Shown: positions 25,620 to 35,092 of the stretch, one piece after another | Position numbering within the stretch: the first letter of the stretch is position 1 | Layout of the letters: every line of letters begins with the position of its first letter | NCBI GenBank assembly: GCA_036501145.1 | Contig: DASYAV010000024.1 | Coordinates: 1 to 64,000, forward strand | Source: PALSA-505 sp036501145 | Lineage (GTDB): Bacteria; Actinomycetota; Actinomycetes; Streptosporangiales; Streptosporangiaceae | Direction of reading: 5' to 3' | Length of the DNA: 64,000 nucleotides | Notes under the pieces: generated by a model | Told to the model about the DNA's origin: nothing | What the model saw: the letters and a program-made list of their open reading frames with translations, nothing else | The model's database searches: none | Program-made: the position numbers and the translations under genes

Positions 25620-26342
25620 ATGACTGGGGAGAAGCCGAAGGCGCGCGACCTGAACGAGCTGATCCGCTACACCATGTGGTCGGTCTTCCGGGTGCAGAGC
25701 CCCGGCGCGCTGGAGGCGGCGGGGGCCGAGTCCCGCGGCGGCCGGGACGGGCTGGCCGACGAGGTGAGCGAGCTGTGCCAGCAGGCGTCCGGCAAGGGCG
25801 TGGTCACCCGGGGCTGCTACGACGTGCAGGGACTGCGGGCCGACGCCGACTACATGTTCTGGTGGGTCGCGCCCTCCTCCGACGACCTGCAGGAGATGTA
25901 CGCCAGGTTCCGCCGGACCGGCCTGGGCCGGGCCAGCGAGCCGGTGTGGTCGGTGATGGCGCTGCACCGGCCGGCCGAGTTCAACAAGAGCCACGTCCCG
26001 GCGTTTCTCGCCGACGAGGAGCCGCGGGCCTACGTGAGCGTGTACCCGTTCGTCCGGTCCTACGAGTGGTACCTGCTCGACGACGCCGAGCGGCGGTCGA
26101 TGCTGGCCGAGCACGGCATCATGGCCAGGGAGTACCCAGACGTGCGGGCCAACACGGTGTCCTGCTTCGCGCTGAACGACTACGAGTGGATCCTCGCGTT
26201 CGAGGCCGACGAACTGCACCGGATCGTGGACCTGATGCGCCACCTGCGGGGCGCCGAGGCCAGGCGGCACACCCGGGCCGAGATCCCGTTCTACACCGGC
26301 CACCGCAAGCCGGTGCACGAGCTGCTCGCCGCCCTGCCTTAA
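25620..26342 (+). CDS. hemQ: Coproheme decarboxylase (HemQ/ChdC)
   Basis: HemQ converts coproheme to haem b by two H2O2-dependent decarboxylations. The 240-residue protein has the chlorite-dismutase-like fold: 'ARDLNELIRYTMWSVFRV' at the N-terminus, 'EFNKSHVPAFL' with the haem-ligand His, and 'YPFVRSYEWYLL' with the catalytic Tyr. The start is ATG 25620 to match homologues, with AGGGGA immediately before it; GTG 25602, overlapping hemG, is possible. Its pairing with hemG is strong evidence that this organism uses the coproporphyrin-dependent haem route. Confidence 0.95.
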   Translation: MTGEKPKARDLNELIRYTMWSVFRVQSPGALEAAGAESRGGRDGLADEVSELCQQASGKGVVTRGCYDVQGLRADADYMFWWVAPSSDDLQEMYARFRRTGLGRASEPVWSVMALHRPAEFNKSHVPAFLADEEPRAYVSVYPFVRSYEWYLLDDAERRSMLAEHGIMAREYPDVRANTVSCFALNDYEWILAFEADELHRIVDLMRHLRGAEARRHTRAEIPFYTGHRKPVHELLAALP

Positions 26343-26394
26343 CCCGACAACAACCCGGCGACACCGCCCCGACCGGCCTGCCCGGAGCTGCCAC

Positions 26395-27387
26395 ATGCCA
26401 CGGATCCTGTTCGGAGTGCCGCGGTTCAGCGCGGAGCTGTCCTGGACCGACCTCGCGCCCGAGCTGCCCGGCTGGGAGATCCTGGTCAGTCCCCGCGGCC
26501 GGGTGGCCGACCACCTGGACGGCGTGGACGTGGTCTGCCCGTGGGGGTCGCCGATGGACGCGGCCACCCTGCGGGCCGGCACGTTCGGGCTGGTGCAGCA
26601 GTTCGGGGTGGGCCTGGAGCGGGTGGACGTGGCCGCCGCCACCGAGCTGGGTGTGTACGTGGCCAGGATCCCCGGCGACGCCGGCGGCAACGCGGACAGC
26701 GTCGCCGAGATCGCCCTGCTGCACGTGCTGGCGCTGGCCCGGCGCCTCGACGAGCTCACCGCGGCGCTGCGGGCACGGCGGTGGGAGGCCAGGCCGCCCG
26801 GCAGCTCACTGCTCGGCCAGACGGTCCTGATCGTCGGGCTCGGCTCGATCGGCGACGCGCTGGCCGCCCGGCTGGCCGGGTTCGGCGTCCGGCTGACCGG
26901 CCTGCGGGCCCATCCCGGGCGCGGCGGCCCGCCAGGCGTGGCCGAGGTCGCGGGCCCGGACGGGCTGCCCAGGCTGCTCGGCCAGGCGGACGTCGTGGTG
27001 TGCTGCGCCATGCTGGACGAGAGCACCGCCGGCATGTTCGGCGCCGGGCAGTTCGCGGCGATGAAACCGGGCGCGCTGTTCGTCAACGTCGCCCGGGGCG
27101 GCCTGGTGGACGAGGCCGCCCTGCTCGCCGCGCTGGACGCCGGGCAGCTGGGCGGGGCCGGCCTGGACGTTTTCGGCAAAGAGCCGGCCGACCCCGATTC
27201 GCCGCTGCTGCGTCACCCGAGGGTGTTCGCGACGCCGCACGCCGGCGGGCTGACCAGGACCATGTTCACCAGGTCGGGCCGGGTGTTCGCGCAGAACCTG
27301 GAGCGCTGGGCGGCGGGCGAGCCGCCCAGGTGGGCGGTGAACTCGCCGGGGTTCCGCCGCGGCCGGGTCACAGGCCCGGCAGGTTGA
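26395..27387 (+). CDS. D-2-hydroxyacid dehydrogenase (PGDH/GRHPR-like)
   Basis: A 330-residue NAD(P)-dependent oxidoreductase. The nucleotide-binding motif is VGLGSIG (near residue 145). The catalytic triad is present as Arg in 'VNVARGGLVDE', Glu in 'GLDVFGKEP' and His in 'ATPHAGG'. Likely substrates are glyoxylate, hydroxypyruvate or another 2-oxoacid. It has GGAG before the ATG and stands alone. The 3' end overlaps the convergent cupin gene by 20 bases. Confidence 0.9.
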   Translation: MPRILFGVPRFSAELSWTDLAPELPGWEILVSPRGRVADHLDGVDVVCPWGSPMDAATLRAGTFGLVQQFGVGLERVDVAAATELGVYVARIPGDAGGNADSVAEIALLHVLALARRLDELTAALRARRWEARPPGSSLLGQTVLIVGLGSIGDALAARLAGFGVRLTGLRAHPGRGGPPGVAEVAGPDGLPRLLGQADVVVCCAMLDESTAGMFGAGQFAAMKPGALFVNVARGGLVDEAALLAALDAGQLGGAGLDVFGKEPADPDSPLLRHPRVFATPHAGGLTRTMFTRSGRVFAQNLERWAAGEPPRWAVNSPGFRRGRVTGPAG

Positions 27388-27766
27388 CGACGATCGCCTC
27401 CTGGGTGGAGCGGGCCACCACCAGCACCGCCTCGGTGTCGGCGGACGGGTTCTCCTCCCGGTGCGGCACGTGCGGCGGCACCCAGACGAAGTCGCCGGGC
27501 CCGGTCCGCAGCCGCACCACCTCGCCCGAGTCAGGGTCGCGGAAGGCGAACGCGGGCGTCCCGGACACTACGTAGATGCCGGTCTCGGACTCGCCGTGGT
27601 GATGGTCGCCGGACGCGCCGCGCGGCGCCATCACCGTGCGGCCCATCCACAGCTGGCCCGCGCCGGTCATCCCCCCGGAGATCGCCGCGGCGCGCCGCAT
27701 GCCGCTGGTCTGCGCGGTATCGCCGGACAGATCGTCCGCGGCGATCACCTGGAGCCTGGCGCTCAT
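27368..27766 (-). CDS. Cupin domain protein
   Basis: A 132-residue single cupin. Motif 1 is 'HHHGESETGIYVVSG' with three His and a Glu for metal, and motif 2 is 'GDFVWVPPHVPHREEN'. It is probably a small metal-dependent enzyme or sensor. Its start (ATG 27766) overlaps the msrB stop by four bases, so the two are co-translated and may share a redox-related role; the reaction is unknown. Confidence 0.85.
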   Translation of the reverse strand: MSARLQVIAADDLSGDTAQTSGMRRAAAISGGMTGAGQLWMGRTVMAPRGASGDHHHGESETGIYVVSGTPAFAFRDPDSGEVVRLRTGPGDFVWVPPHVPHREENPSADTEAVLVVARSTQEAIVVNLPGL

Positions 27767-28167
27767 GACTGAGCAGGTTCCAGGGACAGCGAAACAGAGT
27801 TGATGCACCAGCGCTGATCGGTGGGTACCTGGTAGCCCTCACCCTCGAACACGTGCCCGAGGTGGGAGTCGCAGGCCGCACAGCGGACCTCGGTGCGGGC
27901 CATGCCCAGCGAGCGGTCCCTGATGAGCACCACCGCGTCGTCCTCGGTCGGCTGGTAGAAGCTCGGCCAGCCGCAGTGCGACTCGAACTTCGCGTCGCTG
28001 CGGAACAGTTCCGCCCCGCACGCCCGGCACCGGTAGACCCCGGTGGTCTTGGTGTCGGTGTACTCGCCGGTCCACGGCGCCTCGGTGCCCGCCTGGCGCA
28101 GCACCCGGTACTCATCGCGGGACAGCCGCTCGCGCCACTCCGCGTCGGTCCTGGTGACCTTGTTCAT
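27763..28167 (-). CDS. msrB: Peptide-methionine (R)-S-oxide reductase
   Basis: MsrB reduces methionine-R-sulfoxide in oxidised proteins. The 134-residue protein has two CxxC zinc pairs (CRAC and CAAC), the substrate-site 'HCGWPSFYQP' and the catalytic Cys in 'RWCINSVSL'. An inverted repeat that partly hides the AAGG ribosome binding site lies just before the ATG. The cupin gene is coupled downstream. Confidence 0.95.
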   Translation of the reverse strand: MNKVTRTDAEWRERLSRDEYRVLRQAGTEAPWTGEYTDTKTTGVYRCRACGAELFRSDAKFESHCGWPSFYQPTEDDAVVLIRDRSLGMARTEVRCAACDSHLGHVFEGEGYQVPTDQRWCINSVSLSLEPAQS

Positions 28168-28174
28168 TGTCGTG

Positions 28175-28198
28175 TCACTACCTTTCTTCCGGTAGTGA
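28175..28198. promoter_or_regulatory. Dyad TCACTACC-N8-GGTAGTGA upstream of msrB
   Basis: Perfect 8-bp arms flank TTTCTTCC, between the valS stop and the msrB start. In the msrB transcript the loop carries GGAAGAAA and the right arm includes part of the ribosome binding region. It could be an operator for a redox regulator, an RNA hairpin limiting translation, or a weak valS terminator. Confidence 0.55.
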
Positions 28199-28227
28199 TA
28201 GCGAGCCCGGCGGCCGGCTTGTTCCCG

Positions 28228-30850
28228 TCAAAGCAGCACCTCATGCACCGGCTCCGGCCCGGGTCCCGGGCGCAGGTCTACCCGGTCCAGGTGGCCGGCC
28301 GCGCGCAGATCCGCGGCCGCCAGGGACAGCTGGTCAAGCTGGCCGGCCGGCCCGGTCACGGTGAGCGCCCGGGCCGGGGTGCGCAGCGGCACCTGGGCCT
28401 GCGTCTTGGCCTTGCGCACCGCGGCGATGGCCGCCACCGCCGTGGCCAGCACGCCAGGGTCGCCCGGCAGCGCCAGCAGCGGCCCGGCGTCCGGCCACGC
28501 CGCCCGGTGCACCGACCCGGGCTGCCACGCCGACCACGCCTCCTCGGTGACGAACGGCAGGAACGGCGCGAACAGCCGCAGCAGCACCGACAGCGCCAGC
28601 CGCAGCGCCGCCCCGGCCGACGCGGCGGGCTGCCGCCCGGCCTCGCCGTAGGCCCGCGCCTTGACCAGTTCGAGGTAGTCGTCGCAGAACGTCCAGAAGA
28701 ACTCCTCGGTCCGCTCCAGCGCGCGGGAGTGGTCGTAGTCGCTGAACGCCCGCGTGCTGCCGCTGACCACCTCGCCCAGCATCCGCAGCATGGCCAGATC
28801 CAGCGGTTCGGTGACGTCGGGATAATCATCCTTGACGGCGGTGCCTGGCCCCGTGGCGGTCGGCCCGGCCTGGTCGTTCCCGGCCGCCAGGCCGAGCACG
28901 AACCGGCTCGCGTTGAGGATCTTGATGGCCAGCCGCCTGCCGATCCTGATCTGGCCCGGGTCGTAGGTCACGTCGACGCCGAGACGGCTGCTGGCCGCCC
29001 AGTACCTGACCGCGTCCGCGCCGAACTCCTCCAGCACCGCCGCCGGGGTGACCACGTTGCCCTTGGACTTGGACATCTTCTTGCGGTCCGGGTCCACGAT
29101 CCAGCCGGAGATGGCCGCGTGCCGCCACGGCAGCACACCGTGCCCGGTGTGCGACCGCAGCACCGTGTAGAACAGCCAGGTGCGGATGATCTCGTGCGCC
29201 TGCGGCCGCAGATCCATCGGGAACACCCGGCCGAACAGGTCGTCGTCGATGCTCCACCGGCCGGCGATCTGCGGGCTGAGCGAGGACGTCGCCCAGGTGT
29301 CCATCACGTCGGGGTCGGCGGCGAACCCGCCCGGCCGGCCGCGCTGGCTCTCCGTGTAGCCGGGTGGCGGCTGCGCGGCCGGGTCCACCGGGAGCGCGCC
29401 GTCGTCCGGGGTGATCGGCTCGGCGTAGCGCGGCTCGCCGTCGCCGTCCAGCGGGTACCAGACCGGGATCGCCGTGCCGAAGAACCGCTGCCTGCTGACC
29501 AGCCAGTCCCCGGTCAGCCCGTCCACCCAGTGCTGGTAGCGGGTCTGCATGAACGGCGGATGCCAGTCCAGTTCGGCGCCGCGCTCAGCCATCGCCCGCC
29601 GGATCGCCGGGTCGCGGCCGCCGCTGCGCAGGAACCACTGCCGGGTGGTGATGATCTCCAGCGGCCGGTCGCCCTTCTCGTAGAACTTCACCGGGTGGGT
29701 GACCGGTTCGGGCTCGCCGAGCAGGCTGCCGTCCTCGCGCAGCAGTTCGGCGGCCTGTTTGCGGGCGGCGGCCGGGGTGAGCCCGGCCAGCCGCTGGTAG
29801 GCGGCCCGCCCGCGTGCGCTGGTGATCTCCGGCGACGGCTCGGGCAGCAGCCGGCCGTCCGCGCCGATCACCGGCCGGGTGGGCAGCCCCAGGTCGCGCC
29901 ACCAGACGATGTCGGTGGTGTCGCCGAACGTGCACACCATGACGATGCCGGTGCCCTTGCCCAGGTCGGCCAGCCGGTGCGCCAGCACCGGCACGTCCAC
30001 GCCGAACAGCGGCGTGCGCACGGTACTGCCGACCAGCGCCGCGTGCCGCTGGTCCGACGGGTGCACGACCAGCGCCACGCAGGCGGGCAGCAGTTCGGGG
30101 CGGGTGGTGGCCACCACCACCCGCCCATCCCGGCCGGCACCGTGCTGGCCGGTACCGTGCTGGCCGGTACTGTGCTGGCCGGTGAAGGCGATCCGGTGCC
30201 AGGCGCCGCTGACCTCCCGGTCCTCCAGGTCGGCCTGGGCCACCGCGGTCCGGTACGTCACGTCCCACAGCGTCGGCCCCTCGGACAGGTAGGCCTCGCC
30301 GCGGGCCAGGTTGCGCAGGAACGCGCGCTGCGAGATCGCCCGGGCGTCGTCGCCGATCGTCCGGTATTTGGTCGACCAGTCCACGGACAGCCCGATCCGC
30401 CGCCAGACGTCCTCGAACACCCGCTCGTCCAGTTCGGTGAGCCGTTCGCACAGCTCGATGAAGTTGCGCCGGGAGATCGGCGTCTGCCCGCCGCCCCTGG
30501 CGTTCTCCGGCGGGGCGAACTGCGGGTCGTAGGGCAGCGTGGGGTCGCAGCGGACGCCGAAGTAGTTCTGCACCCGGCGTTCGGTGGGCAGCCCGTTGTC
30601 ATCCCAGCCGACCGGGTAGAACACGGCCTTGCCGCGCATCCGCCAGAACCTGGCCACCAGGTCGGTGTGGGTGTAGGAGCAGACGTGCCCGATGTGCAGC
30701 GAACCGCTGACGGTTATCGGGGGAGAATCGATCGCGTAGACGCCGCCGCGTGAGGTGGTCCGGTCAAACTTGTACTACGGACCGCTCGTCCCAGCAGCGC
30801 GACCACTTGTCTTCGAGGCCGTCTAGAGCGGCCTTAGCGCTGGAAGTCAT
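28228..30850 (-). CDS. valS: Valine--tRNA ligase, archaeal-type, with a 1-base frameshift near the 5' end
   Basis: The main frame has the class I signatures SGSLHIGHVCSYTHTD, 'FYPVGWDDNGLPTERRVQNY' and 'KKMSKSKGNVV', with an anticodon-binding domain after residue 560. The HIGH region lies upstream of the first ATG in that frame (30657), so the real start must be earlier. ATG 30850 opens a different frame (MTSSAKAALDGLEDKW...WDERSV) that stops at 30766-30764; a TAG closes the main frame at 30777-30775. Removing one base around 30772-30780 joins them into a normal N-terminus. A triple 15-bp repeat (30133-30177) adds a QHSTG-like insertion. Either a real inactivation or an assembly indel. Confidence 0.85.
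30133..30177 (-). repeat. Three 15-bp tandem repeats inside valS
   Basis: GCCGGCACCGTGCTG, GCCGGTACCGTGCTG and GCCGGTACTGTGCTG lie in tandem and encode QHSTG/QHGTG/QHGAG on the reverse strand, in the editing-domain region of ValRS. Confidence 0.95.
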
Positions 30851-31035
30851 GCCTCATGCTAGCGCGGCCGCGTCATTCCTGGCGCCGCAATTTCCGGCCG
30901 GCCTCCCATCGGCCGGTGCGTCAGCCGCCGGCCCCGTGCGCTCAGCAGGTCCGCGGCCGCCGCGATGGGCGGCTTGGGATCGCCGCGGGCAGCCCGGTGG
31001 GAGACAACGTTTTCGCCCCGGTAGGTGGAGTGTTG

Positions 31036-34000
31036 GTGACGGACCGTGGCGTACCAGGACTGTCGGAGCCGGATGGGATACTAGAGGACATGGAGCAGGA
31101 CACGTGCGGACCGCTCGTCGGCCGCGTCACGGAGCTTGCCCGGCTGCTTTCCCTGCTCGACGCCACCGGCGCGGGGGAAGCCGCGGTCGCGCTGGTCAGC
31201 GGGGACGCGGGGGTCGGCAAGACGCGCCTGGTGACCGAGCTGGTGACACGCGCGCAGCAGCGCGGGTTCACCGTGCTTTCCGGGCGCTGCGCCGAGCTGG
31301 GCGACAGCGTGCCCTATCTTCCGCTGGCCGACGCGCTGCGCAGCGTGTCCGGCGACGCGGCGGCCACGGTGGCCGGGCTGGTCGCCGACCGGCCGGTGCT
31401 CGGCCGGCTGCTGCCCGACCACGGGCCCGGCATCGCCGAGCGCGGCGACGGCCGTGAGCTGGCCCGCCAGCAGCTCTTCGGGGCGGTGCTGGGGCTGCTC
31501 AGCGAGCTGGCCGAGGCCAGCCCGGTGCTGCTCGTGCTGGAGGACCTGCACTGGGCCGACCGGTCGACCCGCGACCTGGTGACGTTCCTGTCCCGGGTGC
31601 TGCACCGCGAGCGGGTGGCCGTGCTGGGCACCTACCGGACCGATGACCTGCACCGGCGGCACCCGCTCCGCCCGGTGGTCGCCGAGCTGCTCAGGCTGCC
31701 CAACGTCACCCCGATCGGCCTCGGGCCGCTGGACGCGGCCGCGCTGGCCGAGCACCTCAGCGCGCTCACCGGGCTGAGCAAGCGGCGCCCGCTCGGGGCG
31801 TCCGAGCTGATCACGATCCTGAACCGGGCCGAGGGCAACGCCTACTACGCCGAGGAGCTGCTCGCCGCCTCGGGCGGCGACGAGGAGCTGCCAGCCGGCC
31901 TGGCGGCCGTGCTGATGACCCGGGTGGAACGGCTCTCGCCGCCCGCCCAGCAGGCACTGCGCGCCGCGGCGGTGGCCGGCCGCCGGGTGGACGACGAGCT
32001 GGTCATGGCCGCATCGGGGCTGTCCGCCCCGGAGTACGAGGAAGGGATCAGGGAGGCGGTGGCCAACCAGCTGCTCGCCCCGGACGGGCAGCAGGGCTAC
32101 ACGTTCCGGCATGCGCTGCTGCGCGAGGCCATCTACGCCGACCTGCTGCCCGGTGAGCGGACCCGGCTGCACGCGACGCTGGCCGGCCTGCTGGCCGACG
32201 AGGACCGGCAGGACCGGGTGCCAGGGTCCGCGGCCGAGCTGGCCCACCACTGCCTGGCCAGCCACGACATCGGCGGTGCGTTCGCCGCCTCGGTCCGCGC
32301 CGGGCGGGAGGCGGAGCGGCTGGCCGCCCCGGCCGAGGCGCACCGGCACTACGACCAGGCGCTGGCGCTGTGGGAGCGGGTCGACGAGCCGGAGAAGCTG
32401 GCCGGGCTGGGCCGGGTCAGGCTCGCGCTGCGGTCCGCGTCCAACGCCGCGGCCAGCGGCGACATCGCGCGTGCCGTGCACCAGCTGCGGCGGGTGAGCC
32501 AGGTGATCGGCGGCAGCGAAGAGCCCAGCCTGGTGTGCCGGGTCCGGGAGCGGCTGGCCTACTACTACCTGGCGCTGGATCAGGTCCCGGAATCCGCCCA
32601 GGCAGCGCACAGCGCGATCGACGCGATGCCGGCCGAGCCGCCGACCTCGGAACGGGCGCGGGCCATGGCCACCTACGCCAACGTGCTGCTCGCCACCGAC
32701 GACGACAAGGCCCGCGAGCAGGCGGAGTGCGCGCGCACGGTGGCCAGGGAGGCCGGCGCGCCCTGGGTGGAAGCCGACGCGCTGGTGACGCTGGGCCAGG
32801 TCAGCGAGCGGAGCGGGCACATCGAGGAGATGTTCGGGCAGTTCGCGGCCGCCTACCAGCAGGCCGCCCAGGCCAAGGTGCTCGGCGTGGAGCTGCGGGC
32901 CGCCTTCCACCTGTCCAGGGCGCGGCTGGAGCGGGGCGACCTGACCGAGGCGGCGACGATCGCCCACCAGGGCTTCAGCCGGGCGGAGAAGGCCGGGCTG
33001 GCCCGCGCGCCGTACGGCACCGACCTGCAGTACCAGCACTACCTGGCGCACTACGGGGACGGCGACTGGAACCACGCGCAGGAACTGGCCGACGGGTTCA
33101 GCGTGCGGGTGACCACCACCGCGGAGGCCGAGCTGTCGGCGATGGCGCTGTTCATCGACGTGGCCCGGGGGCACGACGCGGCCATCGCCGAGCGGCTGCG
33201 GTGGCTGGAGCCGCTGTGGCCGTCCGCCCCGTTCGCCGAGTACACCGCGCGTGGCCTGCTCGCCGAGCACGCGCTGTGGCGCGGCGACTCCGACACCGCC
33301 CTGGCCGAGATCGGCGCGGCCATCGAGGCCGAGGCGGACGAGTCCAAGGACTACGGGCCGCCGGTGATCAGGCTGGCCGCGATCGGGCTGTGCGCACGGG
33401 CCGACCGGGCCAGCCGGGCCCGCGTCGCCGCGGACCGGGCGGCCGAGCAGGCCGAGGTCGACGCGGCCAGCGAGCTGATCGAGGCGGCCAGGACCGGGGC
33501 CGCGCACCGGCGCAGGCCCAAGGCGGTGCTCGGCCTGGAGGGCCGCGCCTGGCTGGCCCGCGCCGAAGCGGAGTGGCACCGGGTGACCGGCGACGGTACC
33601 CCGGAGACCTGGGAGAACGTCCTGGTCGCCTTCGACTACGGGTTCGCCTACGAGGCGGCCAGGGCCCGCTGGCGGCTGGCCGAGGCGCTGGCCGAGGCCG
33701 GGCGGCGCGAGGACGCGCAGCGGGAGTGGCAGAAGGCGGCTGACGTCGCCAGTCAGCTCGGCGCGGCCCCGTTGCGTGCCGCGCTTGACGACCTGGCCCG
33801 CCGGGCCCGGCTGGGGCACCGGGCCGCCGACGACGGGGACGGCGCCCAGCCCGGCAGGCTGGCCGGGCTGACCAGCCGCGAGCGTGAGGTGCTGCGGCTG
33901 ATCCTGGCCGGCCGCAGCAACCGGGAGATCGGGGCGGCACTGTTCATCGCACCCAAGACGGCCAGCGTGCACGTGTCGAACATCCTGGCCAAGCTGGGTG

Positions 34001-34071
34001 CGGCCAGCCGCACCGAAGCGGCCGCGATCGCGCACGACGAGGGGCTGACCGCCAGCACCGCCGGCCGTTAG
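31036..34071 (+). CDS. Large ATP-binding LuxR-family transcriptional regulator (LAL)
   Basis: A roughly 1011-residue regulator. After 'LVGRVTELARLLSLL' comes a Walker A 'SGDAGVGKTRLV' and a Walker B 'VLLVLEDLHWAD' of an AAA-type (STAND) ATPase. A long alpha-helical TPR-like region follows, and a C-terminal LuxR helix-turn-helix 'LTSREREVLRLILAGRSNREIG' ends the protein. LAL regulators respond to small ligands and control metabolic or secondary-product genes. The start is placed at GTG 31036 because AGGTGGAG precedes it; ATG 31090 (MEQDTCG) is the alternative. It is divergent from valS. The target genes are not evident; the oxidoreductase downstream is a candidate. Confidence 0.9.
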   Translation: MTDRGVPGLSEPDGILEDMEQDTCGPLVGRVTELARLLSLLDATGAGEAAVALVSGDAGVGKTRLVTELVTRAQQRGFTVLSGRCAELGDSVPYLPLADALRSVSGDAAATVAGLVADRPVLGRLLPDHGPGIAERGDGRELARQQLFGAVLGLLSELAEASPVLLVLEDLHWADRSTRDLVTFLSRVLHRERVAVLGTYRTDDLHRRHPLRPVVAELLRLPNVTPIGLGPLDAAALAEHLSALTGLSKRRPLGASELITILNRAEGNAYYAEELLAASGGDEELPAGLAAVLMTRVERLSPPAQQALRAAAVAGRRVDDELVMAASGLSAPEYEEGIREAVANQLLAPDGQQGYTFRHALLREAIYADLLPGERTRLHATLAGLLADEDRQDRVPGSAAELAHHCLASHDIGGAFAASVRAGREAERLAAPAEAHRHYDQALALWERVDEPEKLAGLGRVRLALRSASNAAASGDIARAVHQLRRVSQVIGGSEEPSLVCRVRERLAYYYLALDQVPESAQAAHSAIDAMPAEPPTSERARAMATYANVLLATDDDKAREQAECARTVAREAGAPWVEADALVTLGQVSERSGHIEEMFGQFAAAYQQAAQAKVLGVELRAAFHLSRARLERGDLTEAATIAHQGFSRAEKAGLARAPYGTDLQYQHYLAHYGDGDWNHAQELADGFSVRVTTTAEAELSAMALFIDVARGHDAAIAERLRWLEPLWPSAPFAEYTARGLLAEHALWRGDSDTALAEIGAAIEAEADESKDYGPPVIRLAAIGLCARADRASRARVAADRAAEQAEVDAASELIEAARTGAAHRRRPKAVLGLEGRAWLARAEAEWHRVTGDGTPETWENVLVAFDYGFAYEAARARWRLAEALAEAGRREDAQREWQKAADVASQLGAAPLRAALDDLARRARLGHRAADDGDGAQPGRLAGLTSREREVLRLILAGRSNREIGAALFIAPKTASVHVSNILAKLGAASRTEAAAIAHDEGLTASTAGR

Positions 34072-34145
34072 GCCGCGCCCGCTGGATCCCGGTGGACGTA
34101 GACGGCGGACCGGCGCGCCCGGATGCTGCCGCGGAAGGAGGAGCA

Positions 34146-35084
34146 TTGCCTGCGACGATGCGGGTGATCCGGCAGGAGACCTTCGGCGGGCCGGAAGTGA
34201 TGCGGCTGGCCGAGGCCGCGCGGCCGGAGCCGATGGGGACAGAGGTGCTGGTCCGGGTGCGGGCCGCCGGGGTCAATCCCGTCGACTGGGTGACGCGGGC
34301 GGGCGGCGGCTATCTGGCGTCGTTCCCGCTGACCGTGGGCTGGGACGTCAGCGGTGTGGTGGCGGAAACCGGGGTTGGCGTCACCCGGTTCGCCCCCGGG
34401 GACGAGGTGTTCGGCATGCCCTGGTTCCCCCGGCAGGCCGCCGCGTACGCGGAGTACGTAACGGCGCCATCGCGCCAGCTATCCAGGAAGCCGCCGGGCC
34501 TGAGTCACGAGGAGGCGGCCGGCCTGCCGCTGGCCGGGCTCACCGCCTGGCAGGTCCTCGGCGACACCGCGCGCGTCAGGCCCGGGCAGCGCGTCCTCAT
34601 CACCGGCGCGGCCGGCGGCGTGGGGCACCTGGCGGTGCAGATCGCCAAGGCCAGGGGCGCATACGTGATCGGCACCGCCAGCGCGGCCAAGCATGACTTC
34701 GTCCGCGCGCTGGGCGCCGACGAGGTCATCGACTACACGAAGGCCGACCCGGCCGGCGCCGTCAGCGGCCTTGACGTGGTGTTCGACCCGGTAGGCGGCG
34801 CGGACGTGCGCAGCTGGCTGCCCGCGATCAAGCCGGGCGGCATGCTGCTCCCGTTCCATGCCGACGATGCGGAACTGGCCGCTGCCGCTGCCGGGCGCCG
34901 GGTGCGGGCCGTTCTCGTCCTGGTCGAGCCGGACGGTCACGCCCTGGATGCGCTGGCCGGGCTGGTCAAGGCCGGCCAGCTGCGGGTGGAAATCGACACG
35001 GTCCTGCCACTGGCCGAGGCCGCGAAGGCCCACGAGATCGGGGAGCGCGGACGGACCCGGGGCAAGATCGTGCTCGCGGTCTGA
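34146..35084 (+). CDS. NADP-dependent quinone oxidoreductase-like protein (MDR superfamily)
   Basis: A 312-residue zinc-independent medium-chain reductase: 'RVRAAGVNPVDWVTRAGGGY' and 'VGWDVSGVVAETGVGVTRF' in the catalytic domain, then 'VLITGAAGGVGHLAVQIAKARG' for NADPH. There are no zinc-ligand Cys residues. It likely reduces quinones or enones. AAGGAGGAG (34135-34143) points to a TTG start at 34146; ATG 34158 is the alternative but sits 14 bases away. Confidence 0.88.
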   Translation: MPATMRVIRQETFGGPEVMRLAEAARPEPMGTEVLVRVRAAGVNPVDWVTRAGGGYLASFPLTVGWDVSGVVAETGVGVTRFAPGDEVFGMPWFPRQAAAYAEYVTAPSRQLSRKPPGLSHEEAAGLPLAGLTAWQVLGDTARVRPGQRVLITGAAGGVGHLAVQIAKARGAYVIGTASAAKHDFVRALGADEVIDYTKADPAGAVSGLDVVFDPVGGADVRSWLPAIKPGGMLLPFHADDAELAAAAAGRRVRAVLVLVEPDGHALDALAGLVKAGQLRVEIDTVLPLAEAAKAHEIGERGRTRGKIVLAV

Positions 35085-35092
35085 AGCAGGCA

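Noticed and set aside
27853..30753. A 966-residue frame opposite valS
   Set aside because: It mirrors the valS coding strand, and its composition matches the other antisense artefacts.
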